From Acidobacteriota bacterium (lineage in GTDB: Bacteria > Acidobacteriota > Aminicenantia > Aminicenantales > Aminicenantaceae), in assembly GCA_030609975.1 (NCBI GenBank), contig JAUWSR010000205.1:1-7049 (forward strand): a DNA stretch of 7,049 nt. Direction: 5' to 3'. This document shows positions 1-5,288 of the stretch, in pieces. The notes under the pieces are model-generated. The model did no database searches. It was not told where the DNA came from and saw nothing but the letters and a program-made list of their open reading frames with translations. Position 1 is the first letter of the stretch. The number at the start of each line of letters is the position of its first letter. The position numbers and the translations under genes were made by a program.

Positions 1-11
1 AGTTTTTTCAT
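1..11 (-). CDS. possible start of a divergent gene (first codons only)
   Basis: Reading leftward, an ATG at positions 11-9 is followed by two Lys codons and an incomplete Leu codon (MKK then CTN) before the window ends. It is preceded by a purine-rich stretch GGAAGGAAG (20-12) that could act as a ribosome binding site, although the spacing is short. A plausible leftward promoter lies just upstream (33-60). MKK is a common beginning for secreted or membrane proteins, but fewer than four codons are visible, so no function can be assigned. It could equally be chance. Confidence 0.25.
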
Positions 12-32
12 CTTCCTTCCAATGAATCCGAT

Positions 33-60
33 ATTTTAGCACAAGAACACGTTCTGTGAA
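33..60 (-). promoter_or_regulatory. candidate leftward sigma-70-type promoter
   Basis: On the minus strand TTCACA (60-55, five of six matches to TTGACA) is followed after 16 bases by TAAAAT (38-33, five of six matches to TATAAT). A TG one base before the -10 box (TGC-TAAAAT) gives an extended -10. The predicted transcript would start near position 26, about 15 bases before the possible ATG at 11. The boxes are good, but the downstream gene is almost entirely outside the window. Confidence 0.4.
44..55. promoter_or_regulatory. short inverted repeat, possible operator
   Basis: AGAAC-AC-GTTCT is a perfect 5-bp inverted repeat with a 2-base centre. It sits between the putative -35 and -10 boxes of the leftward promoter, where a bound repressor would block polymerase, and about 46 bases upstream of the -35 box of the rightward promoter. 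It resembles a dimeric regulator half-site pair, but a repeat this short can arise by chance and I do not recognise it as the site of a particular regulator. Confidence 0.3.
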
Positions 61-101
61 AGTGCAGATAAAGGAAAAATTCCCTGTACTGTATTTTCTG
101 A

Positions 102-130
102 TTGACTGGGGAAACTCCACAATATATAGT
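102..130 (+). promoter_or_regulatory. sigma-70-type promoter of the three-gene operon
   Basis: TTGACT (102-107) and TATAGT (125-130) each match the consensus at five of six bases and are separated by the optimal 17 bases. Transcription would start near 137, giving a leader of about 44 bases before the ATG at 181. The local sequence is AT-rich and this is the best promoter-like match in the leader. Because the following genes overlap by four bases each, this promoter probably drives all three. Confidence 0.7.
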
Positions 131-180
131 AGTCTATATCCTGATTAAAGGCAGATTTTAAACAATCGACATGGTCCGAG

Positions 181-2400
181 ATGAGCTGGCATGATTCTTT
201 ATTAGCACGTGCTCGTAAAACTGCAAGCCGAAGACAGCGTATCTATGACCTTGATCCTTCTCCGGATGTATCCGACATCTTGGCCCGAGACGAAACGGAT
301 TTAACCATCCCCAATTCGTTCCGGTTGCTTGCCTTCATTCTTTTCAGCTCCCCGCTGCGTAAGATAAAGCTCTTATGGCAGAACCTAGCGGATCAGGACA
401 CTCCAAAACGGATTCACCAGATCGAGCTGCTGGCTCAAGAACTGCGGTCTCAACTTGGTGAGTCCTCTCGTGTAGTCACACGCTTTTTTGAACGCAGGAA
501 TTACAGTCGAGACCTCGCTCGTGTCCCCGCCCTGATGGAAAAACTCATTTACCGCACAACGCCCTATCTAGTGGTACAACCGCAGGATGAGCGTGACATC
601 TCCCGGATCTTGGCCTTTTGCAGCTCCAAAGGCCTATCCGTTTTCCCACGAGGCGCGGCCTCATTCGCTTTCGGCGGTGCCGTCCCCACCCAAAATGGAG
701 TTGTGGTGGATCTTTCACCTATGATGGCGATTATCGAGGTTGATCCCGAAAGCCAAACTGTTCGCGTGCAGCCGGGTGCCCGCTGGGCAGATGTCGCCGC
801 ACAACTTGAGCTTCAAGACTTGGCACCCAAAAGCTCTCCCACCAGCCGCTTTTCCACCGTGGCAGGATGGATCTCCACAGGAGGGATGGGACTGGACAGT
901 TATGCCTTCGGGAATGTAAGTCATGCAGTAGCCGAAGTCCGTGTGGCACGAGCCGACGGACAGATTGAGATATTGAGCATGCAGGATGATTCGCTCCGCT
1001 ATCTTTTTGGGACCGAAGGACAGTTCGGGATCCTGACCGAGGTCACACTTCGAGTTCGACCAAAGCCTGAACACAGCAGTCCACTTTTACTTACGTTTGA
1101 TACGCCCGCCCATGCTATTGAATCGATCACAAGCCTAAACACAAGCGGCCACCAGCCCACACATGTGGTTTTCTTTGATAAGGCCTTTATGCAGAAAGAA
1201 AATATCCTTTTTAGGGAACACACCCATTTGTCTGATCCGATCGTGCCCGAAAAGGACACTGTCCTCCTTCACTTCGAGGACTCAGAAGGCAAGGAAAAAT
1301 ATTTATCCTCGTTAAACGGCAATTCTCAACAGATCTTGGAAAATCGAGTGGCCTCACGATATCTTTGGTCAGATCGGTATTTTCCTCTCAAAGCTCAACG
1401 CCTGAGCCGCGGGCTCTTAGGCTCGGAGGTTGTCCTGCCTTCAGACGAGATTCCGCGCTACATAAAAAAGGTCCAAAAACTCGGGCGCCATTTCAAGATC
1501 TCACCTACGGCTGAAGTGATCGTTTGCCGCGAGGATGAAGGCTACACCTACCTTGTGATCATAGCTTTCAATTGTGACTATTCCCGCTCGCTGCACTATG
1601 CTCTTAGTCTCCTTTTTATCCAGCTCTTAGTCAGATTAGCGGTTCGACGGGGCGGCCACCCCTATGGGATCGGTATTTGGAACACGCCCTTTGTTAAAAG
1701 CAAATTTGCAGACGGTCAACTTTCCCGCTTTAAGCAAAAAAAGGAAGAGACAGATCCGCAAGCAGTACTGAGCCCCAATAAGTTTTTCAAGATCAAAGGA
1801 CGTTTTTTTAGTATCCCGGCTCTGGCTCTACAGCCGCAGATCTTCCGGGCAATTTTGGCAGTTTGCCATTTTGGAGCACCGGTTCTAGGACTTGTTGCCA
1901 AGCTCACAGCTCCAGAACAAACAGAACACTGGAAAGTCCCGGGTGCAGATGATGAACAAGGGAAACGCCTTTTGTTTGAGTGTTCTCAGCGCTGCACCTC
2001 ATGCGGCGCCTGTATCTCTGTTTGTCCGGCTTACCACATCACACAAGACGAACTGGTGACCGGCCGGACAAAACTGCGGATGGCGGAGACCATGATAAGT
2101 GAGGGTCCGCTGCAGCAGGCAGAGGCTTTTGCCCCTTTTCAGTGCCTGCACTGTGGGTTGTGCGAGGAGGTCTGCCAAACCCGTTTGCCCCTGCGTGACT
2201 GCTATCTCGTGCTCGAAGACTGGGTTGAAAAACGCTTCGGTTCTCCCACAGAAACAGTAGCGAGCTTTCTGGAACGATTGGATCAGAATCGGGAATTTAT
2301 CAACAATGTTTTCGGCCTTGATATACCGGACTGGTCTCCGGAGGAAAAAATATCTCGAGTACCGCTCGTGGAACGTTCTCAAGAAGGAGAGGGTGCATGA
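181..2400 (+). CDS. FAD-binding oxidoreductase fused to a two-cluster Fe-S domain (GlcD/GlcF-like)
   Basis: This 739-residue protein joins a VAO/PCMH-type FAD-binding domain (about 125-295) to a substrate/cap domain (about 300-540) and a ferredoxin-like C-terminus (about 595-680). The FAD signature is visible as FPRGAASF (155-162) and GGAVP (165-169), with STGGMG near 232-237 and GTEGQFGILTE at 277-287, as in glycolate oxidase GlcD and D-lactate dehydrogenases. Two cluster motifs follow: C605/C608/C611/C615-Pro and C655/C658/C661/C665, both CxxCxxCxxxC, as in GlcF. There is no cysteine-rich CCG domain after them, so GlcF is only half represented. The HxGDGNxH motif common in D-2-hydroxyacid dehydrogenases is not visible; a GGHPYGIGIW segment (491-500) lies where a C-terminal substrate/FAD contact would be expected. 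The first 110 residues match no domain I know. ATG 181 is the only in-frame ATG after the stop at 142-144; it lacks a clear ribosome site. It overlaps the next gene by four bases. Likely role: oxidise an unknown, possibly 2-hydroxyacid, substrate and pass electrons onward. Family is secure, substrate unknown. Confidence 0.9.
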   Translation: MSWHDSLLARARKTASRRQRIYDLDPSPDVSDILARDETDLTIPNSFRLLAFILFSSPLRKIKLLWQNLADQDTPKRIHQIELLAQELRSQLGESSRVVTRFFERRNYSRDLARVPALMEKLIYRTTPYLVVQPQDERDISRILAFCSSKGLSVFPRGAASFAFGGAVPTQNGVVVDLSPMMAIIEVDPESQTVRVQPGARWADVAAQLELQDLAPKSSPTSRFSTVAGWISTGGMGLDSYAFGNVSHAVAEVRVARADGQIEILSMQDDSLRYLFGTEGQFGILTEVTLRVRPKPEHSSPLLLTFDTPAHAIESITSLNTSGHQPTHVVFFDKAFMQKENILFREHTHLSDPIVPEKDTVLLHFEDSEGKEKYLSSLNGNSQQILENRVASRYLWSDRYFPLKAQRLSRGLLGSEVVLPSDEIPRYIKKVQKLGRHFKISPTAEVIVCREDEGYTYLVIIAFNCDYSRSLHYALSLLFIQLLVRLAVRRGGHPYGIGIWNTPFVKSKFADGQLSRFKQKKEETDPQAVLSPNKFFKIKGRFFSIPALALQPQIFRAILAVCHFGAPVLGLVAKLTAPEQTEHWKVPGADDEQGKRLLFECSQRCTSCGACISVCPAYHITQDELVTGRTKLRMAETMISEGPLQQAEAFAPFQCLHCGLCEEVCQTRLPLRDCYLVLEDWVEKRFGSPTETVASFLERLDQNREFINNVFGLDIPDWSPEEKISRVPLVERSQEGEGA
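2384..2389 (+). promoter_or_regulatory. Shine-Dalgarno site of the FMN protein
   Basis: AAGGAG ends seven bases before the ATG at 2397, inside the last codons of the preceding gene. This strong site fixes the start of the second gene and contrasts with the weak sites before genes one and three. Confidence 0.8.
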
Positions 2401-5288
2401 GTCGTTTAAGACATCTCTCACCCCACCCCACTTCTTCACGTTACCCCATATTAACCCCTTATCGGATCCTGCGAAATGATCTCTGTATCAACTGCGGCAC
2501 CTGCATCGAAGCCTGTATCTATGACTGTCATTTGCGCTCCGAAGAGGATCCACGAATCCTGGCCGACCCGAAGGAAAACTGCTGTCGCAACTGTTTTGCC
2601 TGCATCAACCGCTGTCCCCGAAATGCGCTAAGTATGCAGTTAAGCGAGGAATTTCTCAAGCTGGGAGACAGCACATACACACCTGAACGCATCCAGTCTA
2701 TCCTAGAACAGGCGGAGACCGGCAAGATCCCTGTCAGCGGAGCCGGATACAGGGGGTACTTTGCCGGTGGCTATTACGATAATATCTGGACGGATATGTC
2801 TGAGATCGTACGCCCCACTCGAGACGGGATCCACGGTCGGGAGCACATTTCAACGACGGTCACACTGGGGAGAATGCTGCGTGACCTGCGGGAAATGATA
2901 TTTGATGGCAGGGGAAACTTAAAATCTCTCATTCCACTCAACCGCGAGATCCCGATCCCCATTATTTTTGGTTTGTTGCCGTTCGATCCAGGAAAAACAG
3001 CCCTTACGTCTCTAGCTCTGGCAGCCAGTAAACTTACCTCCTATTTAACCGTACCCGCCGTCCAGGCCAGCGAGGAACTGAGGGAATACTACAGTCATCT
3101 GTTGATCCGGCTAAAGCCTTACGAAATAGAACGCTATCGAAAAATCATTGAATGGGCGACCATTGTGGAGTTTGACCTCGACGGAGATCCCATAGCGGAC
3201 ATCGCCCGTGCGCGTGAGATCAATTCCAACGTGCTCACGATCATCCATATCCCTGTAGCCAAAAGGGTCGAACACAAGATCTTAGAACTGGCAAGCAAGG
3301 GGGCAGAGACCCTCCACCTGAGCGCGGACATACATGGGAAGGGAGAAGACGGGATCACACTGCTGGAATCTCTCCATACCGCACATACATTGCTGGTGGA
3401 AGAGGGGCTTCGGGACAGAATCACCATTGTGGCTTCAGGTGGGATAGCCGCGGCTGAACACATCCCCAAAACCATCATCCTGGGCGCTGATGCCATCGTG
3501 TTGGATGTTCCCCTTTTGATCGCCATGGATGCCGTAAAATGGGGCCCTGATAAAAATGGGAACCCCAAGCCCTACCCCAAAGGGATCGAAGAGCTTGACC
3601 CCCGTTGGGGCGCGTCCCGGATCATCAATCTCATGCTCTCCTGGCGGGATCAACTGCTGGAAATCTTGGGGGCCATGGGGCTCCGAGATGTTAGGAGGCT
3701 GCGGGGAGAAACCGGACGCGCCATGTTTGCAGATCAAGAAGGACGGACCTTCGCTGAGCGCCTAAAACAGATGCCTGTTACTGACTCCACACAGGTCCCG
3801 GACAGGCCTCGGGCGAAGGAAGAAGAGCCACTTCCTCAAATCAAAGCCAAGCCCGTGCCGGACCGATTTGCCCAAAAACAGGGGGGGAACTGGCGCATAA
3901 ACGTAGATCGTGGCCGCTGCACCAATTGTTGCCTATGCGTCGAGAGCTGCCGGTACTTGGTGCACCGACGGACCGATGGAAAACTCAGCCTGGAGGAACC
4001 GGTCCACAGACGATGCATCGGTCTGAGCTGTAAAGAGAACGATTGGTGCTGTGTCAATGTGTGCCCTTGGGATGCCTTGGAGATCTGTGAAGATCCAACA
4101 GATACCGTCCTGGGCGATCCCCGCTGGACGCCTCCTCTATTGAGAGAAACCTATGGCCTTGCCAGAGAAGGGCGGCTGCCAAACCTAGAACCTATGGAAT
4201 TGATCGGAGCCTCAGGAGGAGGATTTGATACGCTGCGCCTGCCCCTCGCGCAGCCCGGAGTCCAACCCATCGAAGGACCGGTGGATCTGTCCCTCTCTCT
4301 TAACAGGCGGGGATACGGCCCCCAGGTGGATATTCCTCTCCCCATTTACGGTGGCGGGATGTCCTATGGCTCCATTTCTCTCAATGTCATGTTAGGCCGA
4401 GCTATGGCTGCCCAAAAGATCGGCTCCTTTACCTGCACCGGCGAGGGAGGTTATCCGGACGAGCTGATTCCTTACGCAGACCACATCATCACACAGGTAG
4501 CCACAGGACTGTTCGGCGTCCGTGAAGAAACCATTCTACGTTCACGCATGCTCGAGCTCAAGTATGCTCAGGGAGCAAAACCGGGACTGGGAGGACACTT
4601 GCTGGGTGAAAAAAACACCCCGGAAGTGGCAGCTATGCGAGAAGCTGTCCCTGGGACCAACCTGTTTTCGCCCTTCCCCTTTCACAGCGTCTATTCGGTA
4701 GAGGATCACAAGAAACATGTGGATTGGATCCGATCCATACACCCTGATGTCTTGGTGTCGGTGAAAGTCTCCACCCCTGCCGATGTGGATATGGTGGCGG
4801 TGGGGAGCTATTACGCTGGAGCAAACGTCGTCCACCTGGATGGGGCCTACGGCGGTACTGGGGCTGCACCTGATATCGCAAAAAAGAATATCGCTATGCC
4901 CATTGAATACGCCATCGCTCAAACCCACGAGTTCCTGGTCAATGAGGGCATTCGGGACGAGGTGGTGCTGATCGCCAGTGGGGGGATCCGTACCGGAGAG
5001 GACATCCTCAAGGTGATCGCGTTGGGGGCGGACGGAGTCGTTATCGGCCCAGCTGAATTGGTGGCCATCGATTGTGTCCGCTGCGGCAACTGCGAACGCG
5101 ATCGGGGGTGCCCCATCGGGATCGCCACGACCGATCCCGGACTAGCGCCACAGATGACCGCCGAATGGGTAAGTGATCGGATCTGCAACCTGTATAAGAG
5201 CATGGCACTTTACCTGGACCGGCGTCTGCGCGGTCTGGGGATGGACAGCATAGCAAAACTTAGAGGCCGTTGGGATCTGTTAGCATGA
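2397..5288 (+). CDS. glutamate synthase-like FMN/Fe-S protein with duplicated barrel
   Basis: This 963-residue protein is built as ferredoxin - barrel - ferredoxin - barrel. Residues 30-73 hold two cluster motifs (C30/C33/C36/C40 and C63/C66/C69/C73-Pro). Residues 508-556 hold a second pair: a regular C508/C511/C514/C518 and an irregular C540/C545/C551-C552/C556-Pro. The C-terminal half (about 570-962) is a glutamate synthase FMN domain (GltB central type), with GMSYGSIS (654-661), TGEGG (681-685), QGAKPG (725-730), GGTGA (819-823), SGGIRTGED (861-869) and a cysteine loop C893/C896/C899/C905-PIGIATTDP. The family condenses ammonia, delivered from glutamine, with 2-oxoglutarate and reduces the product at FMN. 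Residues 120-443 repeat the same fold in degenerate form. The canonical SPPPHHDIYS segment reads SPFPFHSVYS (758-767). The start is fixed by AAGGAG at 2384; the gene overlaps both neighbours by ATGA, implying translational coupling. No signal peptide is visible, so it is cytoplasmic. Alternative: the FMN subunit of an N-methylglutamate synthase-like (MgsC) or GlxD-like enzyme. Family is secure, exact reaction uncertain. Confidence 0.92.
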   Translation: MSRLRHLSPHPTSSRYPILTPYRILRNDLCINCGTCIEACIYDCHLRSEEDPRILADPKENCCRNCFACINRCPRNALSMQLSEEFLKLGDSTYTPERIQSILEQAETGKIPVSGAGYRGYFAGGYYDNIWTDMSEIVRPTRDGIHGREHISTTVTLGRMLRDLREMIFDGRGNLKSLIPLNREIPIPIIFGLLPFDPGKTALTSLALAASKLTSYLTVPAVQASEELREYYSHLLIRLKPYEIERYRKIIEWATIVEFDLDGDPIADIARAREINSNVLTIIHIPVAKRVEHKILELASKGAETLHLSADIHGKGEDGITLLESLHTAHTLLVEEGLRDRITIVASGGIAAAEHIPKTIILGADAIVLDVPLLIAMDAVKWGPDKNGNPKPYPKGIEELDPRWGASRIINLMLSWRDQLLEILGAMGLRDVRRLRGETGRAMFADQEGRTFAERLKQMPVTDSTQVPDRPRAKEEEPLPQIKAKPVPDRFAQKQGGNWRINVDRGRCTNCCLCVESCRYLVHRRTDGKLSLEEPVHRRCIGLSCKENDWCCVNVCPWDALEICEDPTDTVLGDPRWTPPLLRETYGLAREGRLPNLEPMELIGASGGGFDTLRLPLAQPGVQPIEGPVDLSLSLNRRGYGPQVDIPLPIYGGGMSYGSISLNVMLGRAMAAQKIGSFTCTGEGGYPDELIPYADHIITQVATGLFGVREETILRSRMLELKYAQGAKPGLGGHLLGEKNTPEVAAMREAVPGTNLFSPFPFHSVYSVEDHKKHVDWIRSIHPDVLVSVKVSTPADVDMVAVGSYYAGANVVHLDGAYGGTGAAPDIAKKNIAMPIEYAIAQTHEFLVNEGIRDEVVLIASGGIRTGEDILKVIALGADGVVIGPAELVAIDCVRCGNCERDRGCPIGIATTDPGLAPQMTAEWVSDRICNLYKSMALYLDRRLRGLGMDSIAKLRGRWDLLA
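2754..3725 (+). repeat. first, degenerate copy of the GltS-type barrel (residues 120-443)
   Basis: Residues 337-380 align without gaps to 851-894 of the same protein with 21 of 44 identities by eye, centred on a shared VASGGI/IASGGI strand and LGAD-x-x-V. Further matches are GAETLHLSADIHGKG (302-316) against GANVVHLDGAYGGTG (808-822), and RIINL near 408 against RICNL near 928. This copy has lost the GMSYGSIS, TGEGG and QGAKPG motifs, and its Fe-S loop is replaced by a cysteine-free stretch rich in Pro, Gly and Lys (381-402). It is probably a structural or regulatory pseudo-domain. Confidence 0.75.
4104..5282 (+). repeat. second, motif-bearing copy of the GltS-type barrel (residues 570-962)
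   Basis: This half carries the recognisable glutamate synthase FMN motifs and the cysteine loop that the first copy lacks. The spacing of the loop is C-x2-C-x2-C-x5-C. The [3Fe-4S] loop of single-chain glutamate synthases is C-x5-C-x4-C, so the extra cysteine (C896) makes a [4Fe-4S] centre possible here. Confidence 0.8.

Noticed and set aside
109..119. GGGGAAACTCC as a possible regulator site
   Set aside because: It lies in the promoter spacer but is not a clean inverted repeat and matches no bacterial site I know.
1999..2439. 146-codon minus-strand open frame across the first gene junction
   Set aside because: It is antisense to the Fe-S cluster motifs of the FAD protein and to the start of the FMN protein, and looks like a shadow of their codon pattern.
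3134..3568. 144-codon minus-strand open frame
   Set aside because: It is antisense to the first barrel of the FMN protein, which is clearly real by its similarity to the second barrel.
3720..3900. Possible gene fusion or frameshift point between the two halves of the FMN protein
   Set aside because: The frame is continuous from 2397 to 5288. The region is a charged, proline-rich linker (about residues 455-490) with no internal stop, and I see no convincing start with a ribosome site for a separate second protein.
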